Assembly (NCBI RefSeq): GCF_019042655.1
Contig: NZ_JAHPZO010000008.1
Location: forward strand, 62,001-126,000
Source: Planococcus sp. CP5-4_YE
GTDB taxonomy: Bacteria > Bacillota > Bacilli > Bacillales_A > Planococcaceae
Direction: 5' to 3'
Length of the DNA: 64,000 nucleotides
Below, piece after piece: positions 27,449 to 36,131 of the stretch; position 1 is the stretch's first letter; the number at the start of each line of letters is the position of its first letter. Both the position numbers and the translations under genes were made by a program. The notes under the pieces are model-generated. The model had not been told where the DNA came from, made no database searches, and worked only from the letters and a program-made list of their open reading frames with translations.

Positions 27449-28309
27449 ATGATTTATGTTGGATTGACGGGCTGGGGAGATCACCCGGATGTGTATAGCC
27501 CCGGGTCGAGACAAAAAGATAAATTGGTCGATTACAGTGCGCATTTTCCGATTGTGGAACTGGATTCTTCATTTTACGCAGTCCAGCCTGAGCGCAATAT
27601 CAGCAAATGGATACGTGAGACGCCGGACAATTTTCAATTCGTTGTAAAAGCATATCAAGGCATGACCGGGCATCAGCGCGGGGAAAATCCATTCGAGACC
27701 CGCGAGGAAATGTTCGAAGCTTACAGGTTGTCTGTCCGGCCGCTGAAAGAAGCGGGCAAGCTGGCGATGGTGTTGTTGCAATTTCCGCCGTGGTTCGACT
27801 GCCAGAAAGATCATGTCGATGAAATCCGCGCCATTATTGGCGAATTGCAGGAATTCGACTTGGCGATCGAATTTCGTCATCAATCCTGGTATGCGGACGG
27901 CATGAAAGAAAAAACGCTGGAATTCCTCCGCGAACACGGGTTGATTCATTCGGTCTGCGATGAACCGCAGGCAGGAGATGGCTGGATTCCTCTTGTACCG
28001 GAATCCAGCCGCAAAGATAAAGTGCTGCTACGGTTGCACGGACGTAATGTCCACGGCTGGCTGAATCCCGGCAATGCTGAAAAATGGCGGGAAGTGCGCT
28101 ATCTTTATGATTATAACCGTGATGAATTGGAAGAAATCAGCCTGGCTGTAAAACGTCTTGAACAGCAGGCAGAGCAGGTGTATGTGATCTTCAATAATAA
28201 TTCAGGCGGGCATGCGGCAGGTGATGCGAAACAGTTCGAGGAATTGAACGGTTTGCATTTCGAGGGCTTGTCCCCGAAACAGCTTGACCTGTTCGAAGGC
28301 GGTTTCTGA
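27449..28309 (+). CDS. yunF: DUF72 family protein, YunF
   Basis: 286 residues of the DUF72 family, predicted TIM-barrel fold of unknown function. Typical segments are YVGLTGWGDHPDVYSPG, FPIVELDSSFYAVQPERNI, FQFVVKAYQGMTGH, LAIEFRHQSWY, and VYVIFNNNSGGHAAGDAKQF. The start is ATG 27449 with AAAATGGAGGCAGG upstream. It overlaps the next gene by one base. The yunF-yunE-yunD grouping is also found in B. subtilis. Confidence 0.9.
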   Translation: MIYVGLTGWGDHPDVYSPGSRQKDKLVDYSAHFPIVELDSSFYAVQPERNISKWIRETPDNFQFVVKAYQGMTGHQRGENPFETREEMFEAYRLSVRPLKEAGKLAMVLLQFPPWFDCQKDHVDEIRAIIGELQEFDLAIEFRHQSWYADGMKEKTLEFLREHGLIHSVCDEPQAGDGWIPLVPESSRKDKVLLRLHGRNVHGWLNPGNAEKWREVRYLYDYNRDELEEISLAVKRLEQQAEQVYVIFNNNSGGHAAGDAKQFEELNGLHFEGLSPKQLDLFEGGF

Positions 28310-29139
28310 TGGTATTTGTGATCCTTCTATTGACCGGGCTTGCTTCAGGGATTGTTGGCGCGCTCATCGGGCTTGGCGGAGGCGTAATCTTGGTGCCAGT
28401 GCTGTTATTCCTTAGCTCGTCGTTCAGTTCATTTCCAGATTTGTCCCCTCAACAAATTGTCGGTCTATCGGTCGTCATGATGATTTTCACTGGTTTGTCG
28501 TCGACGATTGCGTATATGAAGGTTGGCACTGTCGATTACCGGAGCGGGTTCATTTTCTTTCTCGGTAGTGCGCCCGGAACTATTGTAGGCGCATTCGTTA
28601 ACCGCAGTCTAGATGTACCGTCCTTTCAATTGTATTTTGGCGTATTATTGGTGTTCTTATCGATGCTCCTGTTGCTCAGGGATCGCTTAAAGGCGGTGAG
28701 CTGGTTTGTCGATAACGGCAAAAAGCGAAGCTTCCATGACCGCAAAACCAATCAGGAATATGTTTATGGCTATCCGGTATGGTTTGCGCTATTATTAACC
28801 TTTTTTATCGGTTTTGCATCAGGTCTATTTGGCATCGGCGGCGGCTCGATTCTCGTTCCCGCCATGATTCTGTTATTTTTATTTCCGCCTCATGTAGCCG
28901 TTGGAACTTCGATGCTGATGGTCTTTCTGTCGGCCATCGTCAATTCCATTACACATATTTCACTCGGCAATGTTCCGTGGATCTATACCTTAGCCATCAT
29001 CCCATCGGCATATATCGGTGCGAAAATCGGGGCGCGGCTGAACCGCAGCATTAAATCCGAGACACTGGTCGTTGTGCTGCGGCTCGCATTATTATTACTC
29101 GGGCTCCGCTCGATTTACGAAGGAATTTTCAGTTCATAA
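28309..29139 (+). CDS. yunE: TauE/SafE-family membrane protein, YunE
   Basis: 276-residue membrane protein with about eight hydrophobic segments and the two half repeats of the family: GLASGIVGALIGLGGGVILV and IGFASGLFGIGGGSILVPAM. The family exports sulfite, sulfoacetate or related organic anions, but the B. subtilis member has no assigned substrate. It starts at the TGATG overlap with yunF (28309), so the two are coupled. Confidence 0.9.
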   Translation: MVFVILLLTGLASGIVGALIGLGGGVILVPVLLFLSSSFSSFPDLSPQQIVGLSVVMMIFTGLSSTIAYMKVGTVDYRSGFIFFLGSAPGTIVGAFVNRSLDVPSFQLYFGVLLVFLSMLLLLRDRLKAVSWFVDNGKKRSFHDRKTNQEYVYGYPVWFALLLTFFIGFASGLFGIGGGSILVPAMILLFLFPPHVAVGTSMLMVFLSAIVNSITHISLGNVPWIYTLAIIPSAYIGAKIGARLNRSIKSETLVVVLRLALLLLGLRSIYEGIFSS

Positions 29140-29152
29140 TGAGGTGTTTGAC

Positions 29153-30496
29153 ATGAGTGAAATCATCCATATTTATCATACAAACGACTTGCATAGCCAT
29201 TTTGTGCACTGGCCCCGCATCCAATCCTTGCTGACGGAGCGTAGGCGCTGGCACGAAGAAGTGGGCGATGTGTGTTTAGTGCTCGATATTGGGGACCATG
29301 CTGACCGTTCACATCCTTTCACGGAAGGAACGGCTGGTAAAGGCAATGTCCAGCTGCTCAATGAAGCGGGATACGATGCCGTGACCATTGGCAATAACGA
29401 AGGGATTACGCTGTCCAAAGCGGAACTGGACGAATTGTATGTGCAGGCTGATTTTTCCGTCGTGGTTGCTAATCTATTGGATTTGGACGGCAAGCAGCCG
29501 GAATGGGCAAGCCCGAACCGAATTATTCAAACGAAAGATGGCACGAAAATCGGGCTTATCGCTGCAACGGCAGAATTCACCCCGTTTTACCGCCGTCTCG
29601 GCTGGCAAGTGACGAACGGCAGGGAAGCGATTAAGCGGGAAGCGGCCGAAATCCACCAGTCGGTCGATTTTCTTATCTGCATGTCCCATCTTGGCATCAG
29701 GGAAGATGAACTGTTGGCAGCAGAATGTCCGGAACTCGATATTATCTTGGGGGCGCATACCCATCATCTATTCCACCAAGGAAAAGAAATCGGCGGGACT
29801 TTACTTGGTGCCGCCGGCAAGTTCGGCTATTATATCGGCCATATTGAAATCGATATAGCTACACGCAAGATGACAGCGGAAGTGATCGAGACCGACCAGT
29901 TGCCAGAAGCCGATGAAGGATTTAATGAATACTTGGTCGGCGTCGGCAAGCAGCAAATGGCTGACACAGTTTTCTATAATGAGCGTCATTTAAAAGCTGA
30001 ATGGTTCAAGCCTTCTCCTATGGCAGAGTTGTTTGGCGATGCCTTGATCTCGTTCACCTCGGCGGATTGCGGATTGTTCAATGCCGGCATTTTCATGGAA
30101 GATATGCCGCAAGGGGAGATGACGCGCTACGATTTCCACCGCATGCTGCCGCATCCGATCAATCCGTGCGTCATCGATCTCAGTGGCGCGGAGCTAAAGG
30201 AAATTTATCTCCAATCCTTGAACGAAGACTGGCCGCAGCTCGAGCTTAAAGGCATGGGCTTTCGGGGAGCCGTGTTCGGCCGGATGATCCATAGCAACAT
30301 GGATATGGACGAACATCAACTGATGATCGGGGGCGAACCTGCCGACCCGGACCGTATCTACCGGCTGGCGACGCTTGACCTGTTTACATTCGGCTACTTT
30401 TTCCCGACATTGAAGCGGGCGCCGAAGAGCTACTTCATGCCCGAATTCCTGCGTGATGTCTTTGGTGATTATTTCCGCATGAAAGCCATTAAATAG
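29153..30496 (+). CDS. yunD: Metallophosphatase / 5'-nucleotidase-like, YunD
   Basis: 447 residues. The N-terminal calcineurin-like metallophosphoesterase domain shows its metal ligands: IYHTNDLHSHF, VLDIGDHADRSH, TIGNNEGI, CMSHLGIREDE and ILGAHTHHLF. The C-terminal part is a 5'-nucleotidase-type substrate domain (MAELFGDALISF, YDFHRMLPHPINPCVIDLSG). No signal peptide is visible, so unlike UshA-type enzymes it is probably cytoplasmic. The start is ATG 29153 after AATGAGGTG, 13 bases after yunE. The substrate is unknown. Confidence 0.9.
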   Translation: MSEIIHIYHTNDLHSHFVHWPRIQSLLTERRRWHEEVGDVCLVLDIGDHADRSHPFTEGTAGKGNVQLLNEAGYDAVTIGNNEGITLSKAELDELYVQADFSVVVANLLDLDGKQPEWASPNRIIQTKDGTKIGLIAATAEFTPFYRRLGWQVTNGREAIKREAAEIHQSVDFLICMSHLGIREDELLAAECPELDIILGAHTHHLFHQGKEIGGTLLGAAGKFGYYIGHIEIDIATRKMTAEVIETDQLPEADEGFNEYLVGVGKQQMADTVFYNERHLKAEWFKPSPMAELFGDALISFTSADCGLFNAGIFMEDMPQGEMTRYDFHRMLPHPINPCVIDLSGAELKEIYLQSLNEDWPQLELKGMGFRGAVFGRMIHSNMDMDEHQLMIGGEPADPDRIYRLATLDLFTFGYFFPTLKRAPKSYFMPEFLRDVFGDYFRMKAIK

Positions 30497-30522
30497 AAGG
30501 AACATTCAAAATGGACTGTTAG

Positions 30523-30551
30523 TTGATTTTGTGTGCTTTTTGGGCTATGCT
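30523..30551 (+). promoter_or_regulatory. Near-consensus promoter of an unexplained small unit
   Basis: TTGATT at 30523-30528 and TATGCT at 30546-30551 with exactly 17 bases between. It faces a strong terminator at 30783-30817, defining a transcript of about 260 bases. Confidence 0.5.
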
Positions 30552-30601
30552 TTTTATGAATTAGATATCGATGGGTAGAGGCTGCAGCCTTCATCAGTAG
30601 A

Positions 30602-30781
30602 ATGTGCGAGTTTGACCGCGTTGACCACATTCGAAAGGGAAGCTTGCCGAAATTACCGTTTCCGGGTCAGGGAAGCGGCGATTGGGGGCATTTCGAACAG
30701 GAATGCCACTGTCATTTGCAGCGAGTTGCAGATGGAGAGCTACAGGGTTGTTTGATGCTTGTGCACACAGACGAATTGTAG
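30602..30781 (+). CDS. Possible small Cys/His-containing protein or gene remnant, 59 aa
   Basis: The frame from ATG 30602 encodes MCEFDRVDHIRKGSLPKLPF and continues with HFEQECHCHLQRVADGELQG, ending at TAG 30781 right before the terminator. The open frame extends upstream without a start (WVEAAAFISR) to a TGA at 30557. There is no ribosome site before 30602. The base composition and frame look coding-like, so it may be a short gene with an unusual start, a 5'-truncated remnant, or an RNA. I do not recognise a family. Confidence 0.35.
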   Translation: MCEFDRVDHIRKGSLPKLPFPGQGSGDWGHFEQECHCHLQRVADGELQGCLMLVHTDEL

Positions 30782-30782
30782 G

Positions 30783-30817
30783 AAGCCGGTTTATCCCTTG
30801 GATAAACCGGCTTTTTT
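30783..30817 (+). terminator. Terminator of the small unit
   Basis: Arms GCCGGTTTATCC and GGATAAACCGGC pair perfectly (30785-30796 and 30800-30811), followed by TTTTTT. Confidence 0.92.
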
Positions 30818-30860
30818 GGTCTAAGCCTTACCATCAAAACGAATAGGAGGAAATCTAATT

Positions 30861-32435
30861 ATGGAAAACACAATCTTTTCGATACTGCCGCCGATTATTG
30901 CGATTGCGATGGTTCTGTTGACGCGCCGCGTATTGCTGTCGCTCGGCGTCGGCATCGTAGCGGCTGCGCTGATCTTGACATCGTTTGCGCCTATTGAGGC
31001 AGCGAATGAATTATTTACTTCATTTGCTGTCATTTTTTGGAACGAGGGCTTTAACGCTTACAATGTCTTCATCATTTTGTTCTTGTTATTGCTGGGAGTG
31101 ATTACAGCATTCGTCAGCTTGTCTGGCGGCAGCCATGCATTTGCCGATTGGGCATCTGCGCGTGTGAAAACCCGCCGCGGGGCGAAATTGGTTACGGTGT
31201 TTCTCGGCATCTTGATTTTCATCGACGATTACTTTAATGCGTTGGCTGTTGGGCAAGTCGCACGGCCGATTACGGACCGCTATAAGGTATCGCGTGCAAA
31301 ACTAGCTTATTTCATCGATTCTACTGCCGCGCCGATTTGTGTCGTGTCTCCTGTCTCTAGCTGGGGAGCAGCGATCATTGGCATCATCGGTACGATCCTC
31401 GCTGGGCAGACCTTCCTGGATTATTCTGCATTGGAAGCGTTCCTGTGGATGGCACCGATGAACTTCTACGTCATCGCGGCACTCGCCATCGTATTCTTCG
31501 TCGCGATCCGTGATGTAGATTTTGGGGAAATGAAAAAACATGAACGCCTGGCGATCACTGAAGGCCAGCTGTTCAATCCAGACAAAGTAATTCCCGGCGA
31601 AATGAAAGAAGATTTCCCGAGCCACTCTCATGGCCGTGTCCGCGATTTGTTATTGCCGATTCTGTTATTGATTGTCGGGACAGTCGCGGCGATGATGTGG
31701 ACGGGTTATGTAGGTGCCGATAGAGTATTCGACATCTGGCTCATTTTTGAAAACACGGATGTGCCATTATCCTTGATCACAGGCGGCCTCATCGGCGCGC
31801 TTGCTGCGATTATCCTGTACGCCATCCAGATCAGACGAAACGAAGTGGCAAAAGTGCAGTGGATCGGTAGAGGCATCTGGGCTGGCATTCAATCGATGGC
31901 CGGCGCAGTGTTTATCTTGATCTTTGCGTGGTCGCTGACTTATTTGATCGACGCGTTGCAAACTGGCACTTATCTTGCCGATGCAGTCGCACGCGGCAAT
32001 GTGCCGACGAGTGTCCTGCCGGTCTTATTGTTCTTGCTTGCTGGTGTTATGGCATTCTCGACGGGAACTTCCTGGGGATCATTCGGGATTTTGCTGCCGA
32101 TCGCCGGTACAATCATGATCCAGGCAGAACCGGAACTATTGCTCGCTTCCTTGTCTGCTGTTTTGGCAGGAGCGGTATTCGGAGATCATTGCTCACCGAT
32201 CTCAGATACGACGATTCTTTCGTCTACAGGCGCAGGAAGCAACCATATGGATCATGTCGTAACGCAACTTCCATATGCATTGACCTCTGCAGCAATTGCA
32301 GCAGTAGGGTATATCGTCATAGGCTTTACCGGCTCCTTGCCTTTGGCTCTTGGAGCGGTAGCAATCGTCTTGGCAATACTATTCATTTTATGGTCTAAAC
32401 GCACAACCTTAATGGAAAAGCATGAACAGAACTAA
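30861..32435 (+). CDS. Na+/H+ antiporter, NhaC family
   Basis: 524-residue membrane protein with about 12-13 hydrophobic segments, of the NhaC type. Conserved regions are ILIFIDDYFNALAVGQVARP, IDSTAAPICVVSPVSSWGAA, and the C-terminal MAFSTGTSWGSFGILLPIAG and AVFGDHCSPISDTTILSSTG. Expected role: exchange of cytoplasmic Na+ for H+, though some family members exchange malate/lactate (MleN) or other solutes. The start is ATG 30861 after AGGAGGAAATC. It is monocistronic and, with mrp and BCCT, fits a salt-tolerant lifestyle. Confidence 0.9.
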   Translation: MENTIFSILPPIIAIAMVLLTRRVLLSLGVGIVAAALILTSFAPIEAANELFTSFAVIFWNEGFNAYNVFIILFLLLLGVITAFVSLSGGSHAFADWASARVKTRRGAKLVTVFLGILIFIDDYFNALAVGQVARPITDRYKVSRAKLAYFIDSTAAPICVVSPVSSWGAAIIGIIGTILAGQTFLDYSALEAFLWMAPMNFYVIAALAIVFFVAIRDVDFGEMKKHERLAITEGQLFNPDKVIPGEMKEDFPSHSHGRVRDLLLPILLLIVGTVAAMMWTGYVGADRVFDIWLIFENTDVPLSLITGGLIGALAAIILYAIQIRRNEVAKVQWIGRGIWAGIQSMAGAVFILIFAWSLTYLIDALQTGTYLADAVARGNVPTSVLPVLLFLLAGVMAFSTGTSWGSFGILLPIAGTIMIQAEPELLLASLSAVLAGAVFGDHCSPISDTTILSSTGAGSNHMDHVVTQLPYALTSAAIAAVGYIVIGFTGSLPLALGAVAIVLAILFILWSKRTTLMEKHEQN

Positions 32436-32441
32436 TATTTG

Positions 32442-32475
32442 AAAGGTGGAGATATTATATCTCCACCTTTTTATT
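32442..32475 (+). terminator. Terminator after the NhaC gene
   Basis: AAAGGTGGAGATA at 32442-32454 pairs perfectly with TATCTCCACCTTT at 32458-32470, followed by T residues. Confidence 0.92.
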
Positions 32476-32499
32476 ATTATTATAATAGTTTTTTAAAGA

Positions 32500-32514
32500 A
32501 ATTTTCAGAAATTA
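32500..32514 (+). promoter_or_regulatory. CodY-like box upstream of the NSS transporter
   Basis: AATTTTCAGAAATTA matches 13 of 15 positions of the CodY consensus AATTTTCWGAAAATT. It lies 120 bases before the transporter start. CodY represses amino-acid uptake genes when branched-chain amino acids and GTP are plentiful, which suits this gene. Confidence 0.55.
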
Positions 32515-32634
32515 TCTTTACTTTGAACAGGGTCCTAGTTATACTAAATTTAGATTCCAAAATAATCTGAATATAAACAAACTTCCTATTTTTCTGTTAA
32601 AAAATTGGGAGTTACCAACAAAGGGGGAAGAGAA

Positions 32635-34179
32635 ATGGAACGTTCTACATGGGGAACGAGAGCCGGTTTTATCATGGCGGCGGTCGGTTCAGCAATAGGA
32701 CTAGGGAATATTTGGCGATTCCCGTATGTAGCATATGAAAATGGTGGGGGCGCATTTTTTATACCATATTTGTTTGCTCTTTTAACAGCCGGGATTCCAA
32801 TCCTTATATTGGAGTTCACTATCGGCCATCGTTATCGCGGATCCGCACCACTTTCATTCTTTAGAATGAGCGGCAAAAAAGCAGAATGGCTCGGATGGTG
32901 GGCGATGTTCGTATCGTTCGTCATCTCGGTGTATTACGCGGTTATCATCGCTTGGGCGATGCGTTATACATTATTTTCATTCAATCAAGCGTGGGGGGAA
33001 GATACAGAAGGCTTCTTATTTAATGACTTCCTTCAATTGACAGTGAATCCAGGTGAGACAGGGGGAATCGTCTGGGGCATTTTCATTCCATTGGTGATTG
33101 TTTGGGTCATCACGCTCGGCATTTTGCTTGCCGGGGTCAAAAAAGGGATCGAGATGGCAAATCGCATTTTCATTCCGACTTTGGTATTGATATTCATTGT
33201 TATCGTTATCCGTGCGGTCACATTAGACGGGGCAGCACTTGGACTAGAGGCATTCTTCGAGCCGAACTTTGATGCCATCATGGATCCGACCGTCTGGGTT
33301 GCGGCCTATGGGCACATATTCTTCAGTTTATCGGTCGCCTTTGCGATCATGATCACATACTCAAGCTATCTGCCGAAAAAATCGGATATCACAAACAACG
33401 CGTTCATCACCGGTTTTGCCAACTCAAGCTTTGAGTTGCTTGCCGGTATCGGGGTATTTGCGGTACTTGGTTTCATGGCAACTCAATCAGGCGTGGAAGT
33501 AGCAGATGTTGCTTCTGCCGGTGTTGGCCTCGCGTTCGTCGTATTCCCGGCGATCATCAATGAATTCCCAGGATTTAACGGGCTCTTCGGCTTCTTATTC
33601 TTCCTGTCATTGACACTTGCGGGACTCACATCACTCATGTCGATCACAGAAACTTATGTTGCAGGATTTAGTGAGAAGTTCGGGATTTCACGCCGTAAAG
33701 CAGTTGCATTCGGTGGCGGTCTTGCGGCATTAATTTCCATATTATTCGCTACACAAGGCGGATTGTTCTTCTTGGATATCGCTGATTACTACATCAACCA
33801 ATTCGGTGTCGCGGCAGTCGGTCTTGTGGAAGTCGTCATGGTTGTCTGGATCTTGCGCAAAGCAGGCGATTTGCAGAACCATGCAAACGAAATCTCGGAT
33901 ATCCACCTTGGCGGTTGGTGGAAATTCAGCCTTGGCGTTATCACGCCACTCGTTCTTGGCTATATGATGTTCGGCTTGCTGCGCTTGAATATCTTCCAGC
34001 AATTCGATACGGAAACAGGAAACTATGAAGGTTATTCCAATATGTTCACTTTATTCGGCGGTGTGGCTGTCGCAGCAGGAGCCCTGCTCTTCGGCATCTT
34101 GTTCTCGCTTGGCAAATGGCATAAAAACTATCGCTATTACGACGAGCATTCCGAACATCCGGCGAGAGAAAAAGAATAA
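32635..34179 (+). CDS. NSS-family sodium-dependent amino acid transporter (methionine/alanine type)
   Basis: 514 residues, about 12 membrane segments, neurotransmitter:sodium symporter (LeuT-like) fold. The signature in helix 1 is GTRAGFIMAAVGSAIGLGNI followed by WRFPYVAYENGGGAF. ATG 32635 follows AAAGGGGGAAGAG; a GTG upstream at 32605 has no site. It is followed 12 bases later by a 40-residue membrane peptide of the MetS type, which points to the MetP/MetS-like methionine and alanine importers described in Corynebacterium. The substrate assignment rests on that pairing. Confidence 0.9.
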   Translation: MERSTWGTRAGFIMAAVGSAIGLGNIWRFPYVAYENGGGAFFIPYLFALLTAGIPILILEFTIGHRYRGSAPLSFFRMSGKKAEWLGWWAMFVSFVISVYYAVIIAWAMRYTLFSFNQAWGEDTEGFLFNDFLQLTVNPGETGGIVWGIFIPLVIVWVITLGILLAGVKKGIEMANRIFIPTLVLIFIVIVIRAVTLDGAALGLEAFFEPNFDAIMDPTVWVAAYGHIFFSLSVAFAIMITYSSYLPKKSDITNNAFITGFANSSFELLAGIGVFAVLGFMATQSGVEVADVASAGVGLAFVVFPAIINEFPGFNGLFGFLFFLSLTLAGLTSLMSITETYVAGFSEKFGISRRKAVAFGGGLAALISILFATQGGLFFLDIADYYINQFGVAAVGLVEVVMVVWILRKAGDLQNHANEISDIHLGGWWKFSLGVITPLVLGYMMFGLLRLNIFQQFDTETGNYEGYSNMFTLFGGVAVAAGALLFGILFSLGKWHKNYRYYDEHSEHPAREKE

Positions 34180-34191
34180 GGAGGGATTGAC

Positions 34192-34314
34192 ATGTCAGTT
34201 AGCGCAATTGTAGTCATGATCATCGGGATGGTCCTCCTATGGGGAGGGCTTGCAGCGAGCATTTTCCACGCTGTGAGATCGAGCAAAGCAAATAAAGCAG
34301 AAGATTTAGGATAG
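34192..34314 (+). CDS. Small subunit of NSS methionine/alanine transporter, MetS-like
   Basis: 40 residues: MSVSAIVVMIIGMVLLWGGL, then AASIFHAVRSSKANKAEDLG. It has one membrane helix and a short charged tail. The TGxxxxxWGG-like glycine/tryptophan pattern and position directly after an NSS transporter match the small MetS-type subunit required for transport in the Corynebacterium system. The ribosome site AAGGAGGGATTGAC precedes ATG 34192. A terminator follows, closing a two-gene operon. Confidence 0.88.
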   Translation: MSVSAIVVMIIGMVLLWGGLAASIFHAVRSSKANKAEDLG

Positions 34315-34321
34315 AATGGGG

Positions 34322-34356
34322 AAACCTCCGGCAATCACTCTGCCGGAGGTTTTTGT
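34322..34356 (+). terminator. Terminator of the NSS operon
   Basis: AAACCTCCGGCA at 34322-34333 pairs with TGCCGGAGGTTT at 34341-34352, followed by T residues. Confidence 0.92.
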
Positions 34357-34476
34357 TTGTCCATACACCTAGAGCGCAGCTTGTCCGCATAGCCTTGGTG
34401 TGATACATTTGAAGCAGGATTCTAGCAGGTAAAGCAGAATGATGCGAGCCTAGGCTTTTGTCATTACTAGGTATGG

Positions 34477-34830
34477 ATGGTGAGAATATTGATCACAATT
34501 GAGAAATGGAATTACGAGGTGATCGAGGATCATCGCGAAGGATTTCAGGAAGAAGCGTTCCAGAACAGGTACAGCGATATTCTGTCTAAATACGATTACA
34601 TCCTGGGCGACTGGGGATACGGACAGCTTCGCTTAAAAGGCTTTTTTGAGGATAGCAACAACAAAGCGAGCTATGATACGAAGATCAGCACGCTCCAGGA
34701 TTATTTATACGAATACTGCAATTTCGGATGCTCTTATTTTGTTTTGAAAAAGGCAGGAAAAGCGCCGGAACCAGAAGTGCAGGAACGACCAGAAGTACAG
34801 GAACAACCAGAACCCCCCGAGGCAGATTGA
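34477..34830 (+). CDS. yutD: DUF1027 family protein, YutD
   Basis: 117 residues. The core YEVIEDHREGFQEEAFQNRY, DILSKYDYILGDWGYGQLRL and DYLYEYCNFGCSYFVLKK is typical of the conserved but uncharacterised YutD family. The C-terminus is a short Pro/Glu tail with repeated EVQE-P units. The start is ambiguous: ATG 34477 has a weak AGG upstream, while TTG 34489 is preceded by GGATGGTGAG and would give 113 residues. The terminator stem overlaps the end of the gene. Confidence 0.88.
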   Translation: MVRILITIEKWNYEVIEDHREGFQEEAFQNRYSDILSKYDYILGDWGYGQLRLKGFFEDSNNKASYDTKISTLQDYLYEYCNFGCSYFVLKKAGKAPEPEVQERPEVQEQPEPPEAD

Positions 34831-34847
34831 GCCACCGGGGGTTTTTT
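34811..34847 (+). terminator. Terminator of yutD, overlapping its 3' end
   Basis: AACCCCC at 34811-34817 pairs with GGGGGTT around 34837-34843, followed by T residues. Its 5' arm lies in the yutD coding sequence. Confidence 0.7.
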
Positions 34848-34912
34848 GTGCCCATATGATATGATAGAGAAGAAACAAAACAGCGAGCAACAGCAAAATG
34901 GAGGGACTCAAT

Positions 34913-35371
34913 ATGTACTTTATCGACCGCGGAAAAATCAAGCAAGCCATCACTTATATGGATGCGCTCATCGCATTGTATGAAGCGAACGGCAACTGGG
35001 AAACCTTAAAAGATCAATTGGCTTTGGAGCGTCTCGCACTCGGGGCGATTGAAGCAGTGATCGATGTCGGAAATTCCATGATCGATGGTTTTATTATGCG
35101 CGACCCGGGTAGTTACGAAGATATCATCGATATACTAGTAGATGAAAAGGTGATTACCGAAGAAATGGACCACCCCCTAAAAGAGCTCGTCGGACTGCGC
35201 AAGATGCTCGTGCGTGAATTCATTGCGGTCGACCATGGAGAGATCATACGCGTAATGGATGTGCATTTGAACAGCCTGAAACAATTCGGCCCTAAAGTGG
35301 CGCATTATCTTGAACATGAACTCGGCCCGGTCTCTGCGTTTATTCCGGAGAACGAAAATGGAAAAAATTAA
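34913..35371 (+). CDS. yutE: DUF86/HepT-like protein, YutE
   Basis: 152 residues, all helical, of the DUF86 family to which HepT toxins belong. The family core IDVGNSMIDGFIMRDPGSYE is strong. At the place where HepT toxins carry RxxxxxH-x-Y (RNVLVHEY) this protein has RKMLVREFIAVD, so the RNase-site histidine is missing. No MntA-type nucleotidyltransferase gene is adjacent, so it is probably not an active toxin. ATG 34913 follows ATGGAGGGACTC; the earlier ATG 34898 overlaps that site. It overlaps yutF by 14 bases. Confidence 0.88.
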   Translation: MYFIDRGKIKQAITYMDALIALYEANGNWETLKDQLALERLALGAIEAVIDVGNSMIDGFIMRDPGSYEDIIDILVDEKVITEEMDHPLKELVGLRKMLVREFIAVDHGEIIRVMDVHLNSLKQFGPKVAHYLEHELGPVSAFIPENENGKN

Positions 35372-36131
35372 GCGCTACAAGGCCTATTGCCTGGATCTGG
35401 ATGGCACGGTTTATCGGGGCGAGGCACCTGTACAAGAGGCTGCCCGATTCGTCAGTCGCTTACAAGATGACGGCATTGAGGCTTTTTATGTGACGAACAA
35501 CGCTTCTAAAACACAGGACCAATTATACGAGAAACTAAAACGAATCGGGGTCCATGCCGATAAATCGCGTATTATGTCTTCAGCAGTAGCGGCAGCAAAA
35601 TACATCAAGCGCTGGTATCCTGGCCGCACAGTTTACCTGATCGGTTCAGATGGCTTGAAGGAGGCACTTGATGCAGAAGGAATTGAGTGCGTTGATCAGC
35701 AGGCAGACATCGTGCTGATGGGACTCGATCTGCAGATTTCGTATGACAAGCTGTCGCGTGCTTGTCTTGAGGTGCAAAAGGGTGCTGTCTTCTTGTCGAC
35801 CAACCAGGACTTGGCATTCCCTTCAGAACAAGGATTTCTTCCGGGCAACGGGGCTATAACTGCCGTGGTGTCGAAAGCGACAGACATCGACCCGGTGTTT
35901 ATTGGCAAACCAGAAATCCATATGCTCGAAGCTATCCAGCATGAATGGGGATTTGGAAAAGAGGAGATGGTGATGATCGGGGATAATTACGATACCGACA
36001 TCCAGGCGGGGATCCGCTTTGGCATCGATACGGTGCATGTCAATACCGGTGTGACCCCGATGGATGCGGTGTTACAAAAAGACCATCCTGCGACACATAT
36101 GCTAGAAAACCTCAGCTTTTGGAAGCATTAA
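35358..36131 (+). CDS. yutF: HAD-family hydrolase (NagD-like), YutF
   Basis: 257 residues of the HAD IIA subfamily, sugar- or nucleotide-phosphatase type. Motif I is CLDLDGTVYRG, motif II Thr is in FYVTNNASKTQ, the lysine is in IGKPEIHML, and motif III is VMIGDNYDTDIQAG. ATG 35358 lies inside the 3' end of yutE after CGGAGAACG, giving translational coupling. B. subtilis YutF has been assigned broad phosphatase activity on nucleotides and phosphosugars; the physiological substrate is uncertain. Confidence 0.92.
   Translation: MEKIKRYKAYCLDLDGTVYRGEAPVQEAARFVSRLQDDGIEAFYVTNNASKTQDQLYEKLKRIGVHADKSRIMSSAVAAAKYIKRWYPGRTVYLIGSDGLKEALDAEGIECVDQQADIVLMGLDLQISYDKLSRACLEVQKGAVFLSTNQDLAFPSEQGFLPGNGAITAVVSKATDIDPVFIGKPEIHMLEAIQHEWGFGKEEMVMIGDNYDTDIQAGIRFGIDTVHVNTGVTPMDAVLQKDHPATHMLENLSFWKH

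Noticed and set aside
34913-36131. A HepT/MntA-type toxin-antitoxin pair at yutE-yutF
   Set aside because: yutF is a HAD phosphatase, not a nucleotidyltransferase, and yutE lacks the catalytic histidine.
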